From positions 5,914,001-5,978,000 of the forward strand of contig NZ_JAPEPO010000001.1 of the NCBI RefSeq assembly GCF_026340095.1: a stretch of DNA of 64,000 nucleotides, in the 5' to 3' direction. The DNA is from Streptomyces sp. NBC_01446. Its GTDB lineage: Bacteria; Actinomycetota; Actinomycetes; Streptomycetales; Streptomycetaceae. Below the pieces are notes generated by a model. It made no database searches. It was given only the letters and a program-made list of their open reading frames with translations, and was not told the origin of the DNA. Shown one piece after another: positions 49,187-58,730 of the stretch; within the stretch, counting starts at the first letter, position 1; each line of letters begins with the position of its first letter. A program made the translations under genes and the position numbers.

Positions 49187-49711
49187 ATGAGTCCCAGGCG
49201 CGAACTGCGGGGGAGGGCCGCGCGACTGGCGCGGCTGCTGCCCTCGGGATCCGCGGGCGCCGGCCGGGCGGCCCGCACACCGTTCGTGCTCCTCGTCGTG
49301 CTGCTGCTCGGCGGCGGGCTGATCACGCTCCTGATGCTGAACTCGGCGCTCAACGAGGGGTCGTTCAGGCTGAACGACCTCAAGAAGCAGACGACCGACC
49401 TCACCGACGACGAGCAGGCGCTCCAGCGCGACGTCGACGCCTACGCGGCCCCCGACGCCCTGCAGCGCCGCGCCCGCGAGCTCGGCATGGTCCCCGGCGG
49501 CGACCCGGCCTTCCTCAACCCAGACGGCACCGTGCGCGGCGTCCCCGGCGCGGCCGCCGCCCCCTCCACACTGTGGCTGCCCGCGCCGCCCCCGCCCCAG
49601 GTCGCGGGCACGACTCCGAGCCCCGCGCCGACCCCGTCCGCGACCTCCAAGGCCACGCCGAATCCCACGTCCTCGCAGGTGAAACCCGCGCCCTCGACCT
49701 CCGGCAGGTGA
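49187..49711 (+). CDS. ftsL: Cell division protein FtsL
   Basis: 174 aa from ATG 49187 behind GAGGAGGGG. Short basic cytoplasmic tail, one membrane span (FVLLVVLLLGGGLITLLMLN), a coiled-coil segment (NEGSFRLNDLKKQTTDLTDD to about 110), then a Pro/Ser/Thr-rich disordered C-terminus longer than in E. coli FtsL. Bitopic divisome component that pairs with FtsB/DivIC and FtsQ. Identified by topology and by its place between rsmH and ftsI. Confidence 0.88.
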   Translation: MSPRRELRGRAARLARLLPSGSAGAGRAARTPFVLLVVLLLGGGLITLLMLNSALNEGSFRLNDLKKQTTDLTDDEQALQRDVDAYAAPDALQRRARELGMVPGGDPAFLNPDGTVRGVPGAAAAPSTLWLPAPPPPQVAGTTPSPAPTPSATSKATPNPTSSQVKPAPSTSGR

Positions 49712-49715
49712 CGGA

Positions 49716-51695
49716 ATGACCGACAGGGAGCCCCCGCGTCGCCGGGTCCCAGCCCCCGCGAGGCCCGCGAGGAACGGCCGCCCCGCCGCCTCCCGGCGTC
49801 CGAACCCCGGCGCCAGGCGCCCGCGTCCCGCCCCCGTCAAGGCACCCGCCGCACTGCGCCTCGGCAGCCCGCGCCCCCGGCTGCGCATGGTCAGCCTCGG
49901 CCTCACCCTCGTTCTCATCGCCTTCGTCGTACGCCTGCTCCAGGTACAGGCCGTCGACGCCAGCGCCTACGCGGCCAAGGCCGAACAGCACCGGTACGTC
50001 GAGCACGTCCTCGCGGCCGAGCGCGGCGGGATCACGGACCGCAGCGGGGTCGCGCTCGCCACCAGCGTGGACGCGTACGACATCACGGCCGACCCCACGA
50101 TGTTCCGGCCGGCGGACACCGCGGCCGCCAAGAACTCCACGGCCCCGGTGGTGCCGCGGGACGCGCCCGAGCAGGCCGCGGCGCTCCTCGCCCCGATCCT
50201 CGGCGTGGACGCCGACGTGGTCGCGAAGAAGCTGCGGACCCCCAGGACGCGCTACGTCCTGCTGGCCCGCCGCCAGACCCCCCAGGTCTGGAAGCAGATC
50301 AAGGACCTCAAGAGCACGCTCTCCGAGAAGGCGGACCGGGAGAAGACGGCGAGCGTCATCGCCGGAGTCTTCGCCGACCCCAGCAGCAAGCGCGTGTACC
50401 CGAACGGCGATCTGGCCGCCGGGATACTGGGCTGGGTCAACGCCGACGGCAAGGGCGGCGGCGGTATCGAGCAGCAGCTGAACAAGGATCTGGCGGGCAA
50501 GCCCGGCAAGATCAAGTACGCCCAGTCCGGCGGCCGTCAGGTACCCACGGCCGGCAGCAACGAGCAGCCCGCCGTGCCCGGTTCGGAGATCGAGCTCACC
50601 ATCGACCGCGACATCCAGTGGGCCGCGCAGAAGGCCATCACCGACCAGGTGAAGAAGTCCGGGGCGGACCGCGGCTACGTGATGGTGCAGGACACCAGGA
50701 CCGGCGAGGTCCTGGCGATGGCCAACGCGCCCGGCTTTGACCCCAACGACCTCTCGCAGGCCAACTCCACCGCCATGGGCAACGCGGCGCTCCAGGACGC
50801 GTACGAGCCCGGCTCCACCGCGAAGGTCATGTCGATGGCCGCCGTCCTGGAGGAGAACGCGGCCACCCCCGACACGCATGTCACGGTGCCCAACCGGCTG
50901 CACCGCGGCGACCGGCTCTTCCAGGACGACATCGACCACCCCACCTGGCATCTCACGCTGAACGGCGTGCTCGCCAAGTCCAGCAACATCGGCACCATCC
51001 TGGCGGCGGGCCAGCTCGGCAAGACCCAGCCCCAGGCCAACCAGGTGCTCTCGTCGTACCTGCGCAAGTTCGGCATCGGCCGTCCCACCGGGCTCGACTT
51101 CCCGGGCGAGACCCCGGGCATCCTGGCCCCCGCCGACAAGTGGTCGACCTCGCAGCAGTACACGATCCCTTTCGGCCAGGGTTTCTCCATCAACGCGATG
51201 CAAGCCGCCTCCGTCTACTCGACCATCGCCAACGGCGGCGTACGCGTGGAGCCCACCCTCGTACGCGGCACCAAGGGACCCGACGGCAGGTTCACCCCGG
51301 CCCCGAGGCCCAAGCAGAACCGGGTCGTCAGCGCGAAGACGGCCAAGACGGTCGCGCAGATGCTCGAGTCCGTCGTGGACGACGAGGAGGGCACCGGCGC
51401 CAAGGCGCGCATCCCCGGCTACCGCGTCGCCGGCAAGACCGGCACCGCCAACCGAGTCGATCCGGCCACCGGCAGGTATAAGGGGTACACGTCGTCGTTC
51501 GCCGGTTTCGCCCCCGCCGACAAGCCCCGCGTCACCGTCTACTGCGCGATCCAGAACGCCACCAAGGGCGGCTACTTCGGCGGCCAGATCTGCGGCCCCA
51601 TCTACAAGCAGGTCATGGAGTTCGCCCTCAAGACGCTCCAGGTGCCGCCCACCGGCGCCGAGCCCGCCCGGCTGCCCGTCAGCTACCAGCCCTGA
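49716..51695 (+). CDS. ftsI: Penicillin-binding protein 3/FtsI, septal transpeptidase
   Basis: 659 aa. Cytoplasmic Pro/Arg-rich tail, one span (MVSLGLTLVLIAFVVRLLQV), a dimerisation domain with AERGGITDRSGVALATSVDA, and the transpeptidase domain: SxxK GSTAKV (Ser367), SxN KSSNIG and KTG AGKTGTAN. Crosslinks septal peptidoglycan with FtsW. Starts 4 nt after ftsL, so coupled. Confidence 0.96.
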   Translation: MTDREPPRRRVPAPARPARNGRPAASRRPNPGARRPRPAPVKAPAALRLGSPRPRLRMVSLGLTLVLIAFVVRLLQVQAVDASAYAAKAEQHRYVEHVLAAERGGITDRSGVALATSVDAYDITADPTMFRPADTAAAKNSTAPVVPRDAPEQAAALLAPILGVDADVVAKKLRTPRTRYVLLARRQTPQVWKQIKDLKSTLSEKADREKTASVIAGVFADPSSKRVYPNGDLAAGILGWVNADGKGGGGIEQQLNKDLAGKPGKIKYAQSGGRQVPTAGSNEQPAVPGSEIELTIDRDIQWAAQKAITDQVKKSGADRGYVMVQDTRTGEVLAMANAPGFDPNDLSQANSTAMGNAALQDAYEPGSTAKVMSMAAVLEENAATPDTHVTVPNRLHRGDRLFQDDIDHPTWHLTLNGVLAKSSNIGTILAAGQLGKTQPQANQVLSSYLRKFGIGRPTGLDFPGETPGILAPADKWSTSQQYTIPFGQGFSINAMQAASVYSTIANGGVRVEPTLVRGTKGPDGRFTPAPRPKQNRVVSAKTAKTVAQMLESVVDDEEGTGAKARIPGYRVAGKTGTANRVDPATGRYKGYTSSFAGFAPADKPRVTVYCAIQNATKGGYFGGQICGPIYKQVMEFALKTLQVPPTGAEPARLPVSYQP

Positions 51696-51726
51696 TCCGA
51701 GCCCCGAGAGTGACCAGGTACAGCCC

Positions 51727-53391
51727 GTGACAACGATCACCCCGGACCCCGGGAACCAGCCCGCGCCACACCCCTCGCTTCGCTCCATGGGGGGTGAGCC
51801 CGGTACGCTCACCGCCGTGCCACACGCTGATCAGTCCCAAGACACCCAGAAGGGCGTTCCCGTGACATATCCGGGACCGCCGCGACCGGTGCAGGTCACC
51901 GCGACACGACTTGCCGATCTCGCAGATCAGTTGGGTGTCCCCGCGCCCCAAGAGCCCGCGGCGTCGACGGGGAGCACCGGCATCACGCACGACTCGCGCG
52001 CCGTGCGCCCCGGCGACATCTACGCGGCCCTGCCCGGCGCCCGTTTCCACGGCGCCGACTTCGCCGCCCAGGCCGCGAGCCTCGGCGCCGTCGCCGCCCT
52101 CACCGACCCGTCGGGCGCCGAACGCGTCGCGGCGGCCGGTCTGCCGGCCCTCGTCGTGGAGAACCCGCGCGGCCGGATGGGAGAGCTGGCGGCCACGATC
52201 TACGGCCACCCCGGCCGCGATCTGCTCCAGATCGGCATCACGGGCACGTCCGGCAAGACCACGACGGCCTACCTCATCGAGGGCGGGCTGCGCACGATGC
52301 ACAGCACCGGGCTCATCGGCACCGTCGAGATGCGCATCGGCGACGAGCGCATCAAGTCGGAGCGCACCACCCCCGAAGCCACCGACCTCCAGGCGCTGTT
52401 CGCGGTGATGCGCGAGCGCGGTGTGGACGCGGTCGCGATGGAGGTCTCCAGCCACGCCCTCGTGCTCGGCCGGGTCGACGGCTGCGTCTTCGACGTGGCG
52501 GTCTTCAACAACCTCAGCCCGGAACACATGGAGTTCCACTCCGACATGGAGGACTACTTCCGGGCCAAGGCGCAGCTGTTCACCCGCGCACGCAGCAAAC
52601 AGGGCGTCGTGAACTACGACGACGAGTACGGCCGCCGGCTCATCGACGAGTCCGAGGTGCCCGTCGTGACCTTCTCCGCCGAGGGCCACCCGGACGCCGA
52701 CTGGCACGCCGAGGACGTCGAGGTCGGCCCGTTCGACTCCACCTTCGTGGCCGTCGGCCCCAAGGGCGAGCGGATCACCGCCAAGTCCCCGCTGGCCGGG
52801 CCGTTCAACGTGGCCAACGCGCTCGCCGCGATCGTCGCGCTCGCCGTCGCGGGCATCGACCCGCAGCAGGCCGCGGACGGCGTCGCCGCCGTGCCGGGCG
52901 TTCCCGGCCGCCTGGAGCGCGTCGACGCGGGCCAGCCCTACCTCGCCGTCGTCGACTACGCGCACAAGACCGACGCCGTCGAGTCCGTGCTGCGCGCGCT
53001 GCGCAAGGTGACCGAGAACAAGCTCCACATCGTGCTCGGCTGCGGCGGCGACCGTGACACCACCAAGCGGATGCCGATGGGCGCCGCCGCCGCCCGGCTC
53101 GCCGACACCGCCGTACTGACATCGGACAACCCCCGCTCCGAGGACCCCCTCGCGATCCTCGCCACGATGCTCGCGGGCGCCGCCGAGGTGCCTGCCCACG
53201 AGCGCGCCGAGGTCCAGGTCTTCGAGGACAGGGCGGCGGCCATCGCCGCCGTGGTCGCCCGCGCACAGCCGGGCGACACCGTCCTCGTCGCGGGCAAGGG
53301 CCACGAGCAGGGCCAGGACATCGCCGGGGTGGTGCGTCCCTTCGACGACCGCCTGGTGCTTCGCGAAGCTATCCAGCAAACCCAGGGATGA
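51727..53391 (+). CDS. murE: UDP-MurNAc-tripeptide synthetase
   Basis: 554 aa from GTG 51727. Adds diaminopimelate to UDP-MurNAc-L-Ala-D-Glu. ATP loop QIGITGTSGKTTTAYLIEGG, MEVSSHALVLGRVDG, VVDYAHKTDAVESVLRAL and the DAP-selective motif TSDNPRSEDP. The N-terminal 45 residues are extra; GTG 51817 (with a TACGCT -10 box 7 nt upstream) and GTG 51862 could serve as shorter starts. Streptomyces walls contain LL-DAP, although DNPR is the motif of meso-DAP enzymes. Confidence 0.95.
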   Translation: MTTITPDPGNQPAPHPSLRSMGGEPGTLTAVPHADQSQDTQKGVPVTYPGPPRPVQVTATRLADLADQLGVPAPQEPAASTGSTGITHDSRAVRPGDIYAALPGARFHGADFAAQAASLGAVAALTDPSGAERVAAAGLPALVVENPRGRMGELAATIYGHPGRDLLQIGITGTSGKTTTAYLIEGGLRTMHSTGLIGTVEMRIGDERIKSERTTPEATDLQALFAVMRERGVDAVAMEVSSHALVLGRVDGCVFDVAVFNNLSPEHMEFHSDMEDYFRAKAQLFTRARSKQGVVNYDDEYGRRLIDESEVPVVTFSAEGHPDADWHAEDVEVGPFDSTFVAVGPKGERITAKSPLAGPFNVANALAAIVALAVAGIDPQQAADGVAAVPGVPGRLERVDAGQPYLAVVDYAHKTDAVESVLRALRKVTENKLHIVLGCGGDRDTTKRMPMGAAAARLADTAVLTSDNPRSEDPLAILATMLAGAAEVPAHERAEVQVFEDRAAAIAAVVARAQPGDTVLVAGKGHEQGQDIAGVVRPFDDRLVLREAIQQTQG

Positions 53392-53395
53392 AGTT

Positions 53396-54823
53396 GTGAT
53401 CGCCCTCTCCCTCGCCGAGATCGCTACAGCCGTCGGCGGGCAGACGTACGACATACCGGATCCGTCGGTCCGGGTGACCGGACCGGTCGTCATCGACTCC
53501 CGGAAGGTCACGGACGGCAGCCTGTTCGCCGCCTTCGCCGGCGAGCGCGTCGACGGCCACGACTACGCGGCCGCCGTGGTGGACGCCGGAGCCGCCGCCG
53601 TACTCGCCTCGCGCCCGGTAGGGGTGCCCGCCATCGTTGTCGACGATGTACAGGCCGCCCTCGGCGCGCTGGCGCGCACCGTCGTCGAACGGCTCGGCGC
53701 CACCCTCGTCGCGCTCACCGGCTCCGCCGGCAAGACCAGCACCAAGGACCTGATCGCCCAGGTCCTGCGCCGCAAGGCGCCCACGGTCTTCACACCGGGC
53801 TCGTTCAACAACGAGATCGGCCTGCCGCTGACCGCGCTGAGCGCCACCGACGACACCCGCTACCTCGTCCTGGAGATGGGCGCGCGCGGCAAGGGCCACA
53901 TCCGCTACCTCACCGGCCTGACCCCGCCGAGGATCGGCGTCGTCCTCAACGTCGGCACGGCGCACATCGGCGAGTTCGGCGGCCGCGAGCAGATCGCCGA
54001 GGCCAAGGGCGAGCTGGTCGAGAGCCTGCCGGCCGACGGCACCGCGATCCTCAACGCCGACGACCCCCTCGTCCGCGCGATGGCCTCCCGCACCAAGGCG
54101 AGGGTGCTGCTCTTCGGAGAGGGCGCCGATGCCGACGTACGCGCCGAGAATGTCCGGCTCACGGAGAACGGACAGCCTTCCTTCAGCCTTCGCACACCCT
54201 CCGGGTGCAGCGACGTGACCTTGCGCCTGTACGGTGAGCACCACGTGTCGAACGCGCTCGCCGCGGCCGCCGTCGCCCATGACCTTGGCATGTCCGTGGA
54301 GGAGATCGCCCTCGCGCTCTCCGAGGCGGGCACACTGTCCCGCTGGCGTATGGAGGTCACCGAGCGCCCGGACGGCGTGACAGTCGTCAACGACGCCTAC
54401 AACGCGAACCCCGAGTCCATGCGAGCCGCTCTGCGAGCGCTCGCAGCGATGGGCAAGTCCCGGCGGGCAGAGGGGGGCCGTACATGGGCGGTGCTCGGTC
54501 AGATGGCCGAGCTCGGGGACGAGGCGCTGGCCGAGCACGACGCGGTCGGACGGCTTGCCGTCCGGCTCAACGTCAGCAAGCTCGTGGCAGTCGGGGGCAG
54601 GGAAGCGTCCTGGCTGCAACTGGGCGCCTATAACGAGGGTTCGTGGGGTGAGGAGTCGGTGCACGTGTCCGACGCACAGGCGGCTGTCGACCTGTTGCGC
54701 AGCGAGCTGCGCCCGGGTGACGTCGTGCTCGTGAAGGCCTCCAGGTCGGTGGGCCTGGAGAGCGTCGCGCAGGCGCTGCTCGCCGTCGACGGCGACAACG
54801 TGGGCGAGGTTGCTGCCCGATGA
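53396..54823 (+). CDS. murF: UDP-MurNAc-tripeptide--D-Ala-D-Ala ligase
   Basis: 475 aa from GTG 53396, 4 nt after murE. Adds D-Ala-D-Ala to complete the cytoplasmic pentapeptide precursor. ATP loop VALTGSAGKTSTKDLIAQVL, FNNEIGLPLTAL, VLEMGARGKGHI, the YGEHHVSNALAAAAVA segment and VVNDAYNANPESMRAALRAL. Its stop overlaps the mraY start by 4 nt. Confidence 0.96.
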   Translation: MIALSLAEIATAVGGQTYDIPDPSVRVTGPVVIDSRKVTDGSLFAAFAGERVDGHDYAAAVVDAGAAAVLASRPVGVPAIVVDDVQAALGALARTVVERLGATLVALTGSAGKTSTKDLIAQVLRRKAPTVFTPGSFNNEIGLPLTALSATDDTRYLVLEMGARGKGHIRYLTGLTPPRIGVVLNVGTAHIGEFGGREQIAEAKGELVESLPADGTAILNADDPLVRAMASRTKARVLLFGEGADADVRAENVRLTENGQPSFSLRTPSGCSDVTLRLYGEHHVSNALAAAAVAHDLGMSVEEIALALSEAGTLSRWRMEVTERPDGVTVVNDAYNANPESMRAALRALAAMGKSRRAEGGRTWAVLGQMAELGDEALAEHDAVGRLAVRLNVSKLVAVGGREASWLQLGAYNEGSWGEESVHVSDAQAAVDLLRSELRPGDVVLVKASRSVGLESVAQALLAVDGDNVGEVAAR

Positions 54824-55893
54824 TGAAGCAGATCCTCTTCGCGGGTGTGATCGGGCTCTTCCTGACCCTGATCGGGACGCCCCTGCTGATCAAGCTCCTT
54901 GCGCGCAAGGGCTATGGCCAGTACATCCGTGACGACGGCCCGCGCGAGCACCACGCCAAGCGCGGTACTCCGACGATGGGTGGTATCGCCTTCATCCTGG
55001 CGACGTTCATCGCGTACTTCATGAGCAAGGTCATCACCGGCGCCGCGCCGACCCTGTCGGGCCTGCTGGTGCTCGGCCTGATGGGCGGCATGGGGCTGGT
55101 CGGCTTCCTCGACGACTACATCAAGATCGTCAAGCGCCGCTCGCTCGGCCTGCGGGCCAAGGCGAAGATGGCCGGACAGCTGACCGTCGGTATCGCCTTC
55201 GCGGTGCTCTCGCTCCAGTTCGCCGACAACCGCGGCAACACCCCTGCCTCCACGAAGCTCTCCTTCGTGCAGGACTTCGGCTGGACGATCGGCCCGGTCC
55301 TGTTCGTGGTCTGGGCGCTGTTCATGATCCTCGCGATGTCGAACGGCGTGAACCTCACGGACGGCCTCGACGGCCTCGCCACCGGCGCCTCCGTGATGGT
55401 CTTCGGCGCGTACACCTTCATCGGTGTCTGGCAGTTCCAGGAGTCCTGCGCCAACGCGCAGACCCTCACCAACCCCGCCGCCTGTTTCGAGGTCAGAGAC
55501 CCACTCGACCTGGCGGTCGTCGCATCGGCCCTGATGGGCGCCTGCTTCGGCTTCCTGTGGTGGAACACCTCGCCCGCGAAGATCTTCATGGGTGACACCG
55601 GCTCCCTCGCGCTCGGCGGCGCCCTCGCGGGTCTGGCCATCTGCTCCCGCACGGAGTTCCTGCTCGCCCTGCTCGGCGGCCTGTTCGTCCTGATCACCAT
55701 GTCCGTGGTCATCCAGGTCGGCTCCTTCCGGCTCACCGGCAAGCGCGTCTTCCGCATGGCGCCACTGCAACACCACTTCGAACTCAAGGGCTGGTCCGAA
55801 GTCCTTGTGGTGGTCCGCTTCTGGATCATCCAGGGCATGTGCGTGATCGTCGGACTCGGCCTCTTCTACGCGGGATGGGCAGCCGACAAGTGA
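54820..55893 (+). CDS. mraY: Phospho-MurNAc-pentapeptide transferase
   Basis: 357 aa. Polytopic membrane enzyme (about ten spans) making lipid I on undecaprenyl phosphate. Motifs: KRGTPTMGGIAF, GFLDDYIKIVKRRSLGL (DDxxK/N), SNGVNLTDGLDGLATG (NxTDGLDGL), FMGDTGSLALGG and the His loop MAPLQHHFELKGW. ATGA overlap with murF, GTGA overlap with murD. Confidence 0.96.
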   Translation: MMKQILFAGVIGLFLTLIGTPLLIKLLARKGYGQYIRDDGPREHHAKRGTPTMGGIAFILATFIAYFMSKVITGAAPTLSGLLVLGLMGGMGLVGFLDDYIKIVKRRSLGLRAKAKMAGQLTVGIAFAVLSLQFADNRGNTPASTKLSFVQDFGWTIGPVLFVVWALFMILAMSNGVNLTDGLDGLATGASVMVFGAYTFIGVWQFQESCANAQTLTNPAACFEVRDPLDLAVVASALMGACFGFLWWNTSPAKIFMGDTGSLALGGALAGLAICSRTEFLLALLGGLFVLITMSVVIQVGSFRLTGKRVFRMAPLQHHFELKGWSEVLVVVRFWIIQGMCVIVGLGLFYAGWAADK

Positions 55894-57323
55894 CCACTGC
55901 GTCCGACTGGCAGAACAAGCGAGTCACCGTCGCCGGTCTCGGCGTGAGCGGCATCAGCGCCGCCCGCGCCCTGGCCGGCCTCGGCGCGTCGGTCACGGTC
56001 GTGGACGGCGGCGACAGCGAGACGCACCGCGCCACGGCGGCCGAACTCGCGCAGCTCGGCGTCGCCGCCCAGCTCGGGGACGCCGAGACGCTCCCCGACG
56101 GCACCGAACTCGTCGTCACGTCACCGGGCTGGAAGCCCTCGTCCCCGCTCTTCGCGGCGGCGGCCGAGGCGGGCGTGGACGTCGTCGGGGACGTGGAGAT
56201 CGCCTGGCGCCTGCGCGGACCCGGCGCCGCCCCCTGGCTCGCCATCACGGGCACCAACGGCAAGACCACCACCACGCAGATGCTCGCGTCGATCCTGGAG
56301 GCGGCGGGCCTGCGCACGGCGGCCGTCGGCAACATCGGTACGCCGATCATCGACGTCGTACTCGAAGGCGACGACGCGTACGACGTGTTCGCCGTCGAGC
56401 TCTCCTCGTACCAGCTGCACTGGGCGCCCTCGCTGCGCGCGCACTCCGCGGCGGTCCTCAACCTCGCGCCCGACCACCTCGACTGGCACGGCTCCATGGA
56501 GGCGTACGCCGCCGACAAGGGCCGTATCTACGAGGGCAATCAGGTCGCCTGCGTCTACAACGTCGATGCCACCGACAAGCCGTCGACCGAGGACCTGGTC
56601 CGTGAGGCCGACGTCGAGGAGGGCTGCCGCGCGATCGGCTTCACCCTCGGCACGCCCGGCCCCTCCCAACTGGGCGTCGTGGACGGCATCCTGGTCGACC
56701 GGGCCTTCGTCGACAACCGGCACAAGAACGCCCAGGAGCTCGCCGAGGTCGCGGACATCGACCCGCCCGCCCCGCACAACATCGCCAACGCCCTCGCCGC
56801 CGCCGCCCTCGCGCGCGCCTTCGGCGTCGAGCCCGCCGCCGTACGCGACGGACTGCGCGCCTTCACACCCGACGCGCACCGCATCGCGCACGTCGCCGAC
56901 GTCGACGCAGTCGCGTATGTCGACGACTCCAAGGCGACCAACACCCATGCCGCGGAAGCCTCCTTGGCCGCCTACGAGTCGATCGTGTGGATCGCCGGCG
57001 GGCTCGCCAAGGGCGCGTCCTTCGACGAGCTCGTCACCAAGTCGGCCAAGCGCCTTCGCGGGGTCGTCCTGTTCGGCCAGGACCGCGCGCTGATCCGGGA
57101 AGCCCTCGCGCGACACGCCCCTGAAGTCCCGGTGGTCGACCTCGACCGGACCGACACTGGTGCGATGTCGCAGGCGGTCCAGGAGGCCGCGCGGCTCGCC
57201 CGGCCGGGGGACACCGTGCTGATGGCCCCGGCCTGTGCGTCGATGGACATGTTCACCAACTACAACAAGCGTGGCGACGCGTTCGCGGAAGCGGTCCGCG
57301 AACTCGGCTCCACGAGCGTCTGA
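55890..57323 (+). CDS. murD: UDP-MurNAc-L-Ala--D-Glu ligase
   Basis: 477 aa from GTG 55890, which overlaps the mraY stop (GTGA); ATG 55875 is an alternative. Adds D-Glu. N-terminal Rossmann VTVAGLGVSGISAARALAGL, ATP loop WLAITGTNGKTTTTQMLASI, VELSSYQLHW, LNLAPDHLDWHGSMEAYAAD and the C-terminal MAPACASMDMFTNYNKRGDA. Confidence 0.95.
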   Translation: MTTASDWQNKRVTVAGLGVSGISAARALAGLGASVTVVDGGDSETHRATAAELAQLGVAAQLGDAETLPDGTELVVTSPGWKPSSPLFAAAAEAGVDVVGDVEIAWRLRGPGAAPWLAITGTNGKTTTTQMLASILEAAGLRTAAVGNIGTPIIDVVLEGDDAYDVFAVELSSYQLHWAPSLRAHSAAVLNLAPDHLDWHGSMEAYAADKGRIYEGNQVACVYNVDATDKPSTEDLVREADVEEGCRAIGFTLGTPGPSQLGVVDGILVDRAFVDNRHKNAQELAEVADIDPPAPHNIANALAAAALARAFGVEPAAVRDGLRAFTPDAHRIAHVADVDAVAYVDDSKATNTHAAEASLAAYESIVWIAGGLAKGASFDELVTKSAKRLRGVVLFGQDRALIREALARHAPEVPVVDLDRTDTGAMSQAVQEAARLARPGDTVLMAPACASMDMFTNYNKRGDAFAEAVRELGSTSV

Positions 57324-57410
57324 CGGGGGCCTTCGGGTGCCCGGTGACGCCGGGCACCCTCGGGAGGGGATCGTGGCAGCGTCATCGTCGTACAGCGGTG
57401 GGGTGCGCTG

Positions 57411-58724
57411 ATGCCCGGCAGCAGCGCGCGGGCGGCCCGGCGGCCCCCGGCGGCGCGTCCCCCGAAGAAACCGGCCAGGCCGGCCCGCGTCAGCCCCGTA
57501 CGACGCCTCTACACCCAGGCCCGCCGCGCCTGGGACCGCCCTCTCACCGCGTACTACCTCATCCTCGGCTCCAGCCTCCTGATCACCGTGCTCGGCCTGG
57601 TGATGGTCTACTCGGCCTCGATGATCACGGCGCTGCAGAACGGGCTGCCCAGTTCGTACTACTTCCGCAAGCAGTTCCTCGCGGCGGCGATCGGCGGGGC
57701 CCTCCTGTTCGCGGCCATGCGGATGCCGGTGAAGCTGCACCGCGCACTGGCCTACCCGCTGCTCGCCGGCAGTGTCTTCCTGATGGTCCTCGTGCAGGTG
57801 CCGGGGATAGGAGTCTCCATCGGGGGCAACCAGAACTGGATCTCGCTGGGCGGCCCCTTCATGCTCCAGCCCAGCGAGTTCGGGAAGCTGGCCCTCGTCC
57901 TGTGGGGCGCCGACCTCATGGCGCGCAAGCACGACAAGCGGCTGCTGTCCCAGTGGAAACACATGCTGGTGCCGCTCGTCCCGGTGGCCTTCCTGCTCCT
58001 CGGACTGATCATGCTCGGCGGCGACATGGGCACGGCGATCCTGCTCACCGCCATCCTCTTCGGACTGCTCTGGCTGGCCGGGGCGCCCACCCGCCTGTTC
58101 GTCGGCGTGCTCTCCGTCGCGGCCGCCATCGGCGCCTTCCTCATCAAGACCAGCCCCAACCGCATGGCGCGCCTGTCCTGCCTCGGTTCCACCGACGCGG
58201 GCCCGGACGACATCTGCTGGCAGGGACTGCACGGCATCTATGCCCTCGCCTCGGGCGGATTCTTCGGATCCGGACTCGGGGCGAGTGTGGAAAAATGGGG
58301 CCAACTCCCCGAAGCGCACACCGACTTCATCTTCGCCATCACCGGTGAGGAACTGGGCCTTGCGGGGACGCTGTCGGTGCTCGCCCTGTACGCGGCTCTA
58401 GGCTATGCGGGTATCCGCGTGGCCGGACGCACGGAGGACCCCTTCGTGAGGTACGCCGCGGGTGGCGTGACCACCTGGATCACGGCCCAGGCCGTGGTCA
58501 ACCTCGGTGCGGTGCTCGGTCTCCTGCCGATCGCCGGTGTCCCGCTCCCGCTGTTCTCGTACGGGGGGTCAGCGTTGCTGCCGACCATGTTCGCCGTAGG
58601 ACTTCTGATCGCGTTCGCGCGGGACGAACCCGCGGCGCGGGCGGCCCTGGCCATGCGGCAGCCTCGGATGAGATGGAACACGATGCGACGGCGCGCCACG
58701 GCGCGTACGTCCGGAGAGCGGTGA
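57411..58724 (+). CDS. ftsW: Cell division SEDS glycosyltransferase FtsW
   Basis: 437 aa. Basic Pro-rich cytoplasmic N-terminus (about 45 residues) and ten predicted spans. SEDS marks: QNWISLGGPFMLQPSEFGKL, LMLGGDMGTAILL, FAITGEELGLAGTL and the end motif PLPLFSYGGSALLPTM. Polymerises septal glycan with FtsI. An 87-bp gap follows murD, the largest in this part of the operon. Confidence 0.94.
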   Translation: MPGSSARAARRPPAARPPKKPARPARVSPVRRLYTQARRAWDRPLTAYYLILGSSLLITVLGLVMVYSASMITALQNGLPSSYYFRKQFLAAAIGGALLFAAMRMPVKLHRALAYPLLAGSVFLMVLVQVPGIGVSIGGNQNWISLGGPFMLQPSEFGKLALVLWGADLMARKHDKRLLSQWKHMLVPLVPVAFLLLGLIMLGGDMGTAILLTAILFGLLWLAGAPTRLFVGVLSVAAAIGAFLIKTSPNRMARLSCLGSTDAGPDDICWQGLHGIYALASGGFFGSGLGASVEKWGQLPEAHTDFIFAITGEELGLAGTLSVLALYAALGYAGIRVAGRTEDPFVRYAAGGVTTWITAQAVVNLGAVLGLLPIAGVPLPLFSYGGSALLPTMFAVGLLIAFARDEPAARAALAMRQPRMRWNTMRRRATARTSGER

Positions 58725-58730
58725 ATTTCG

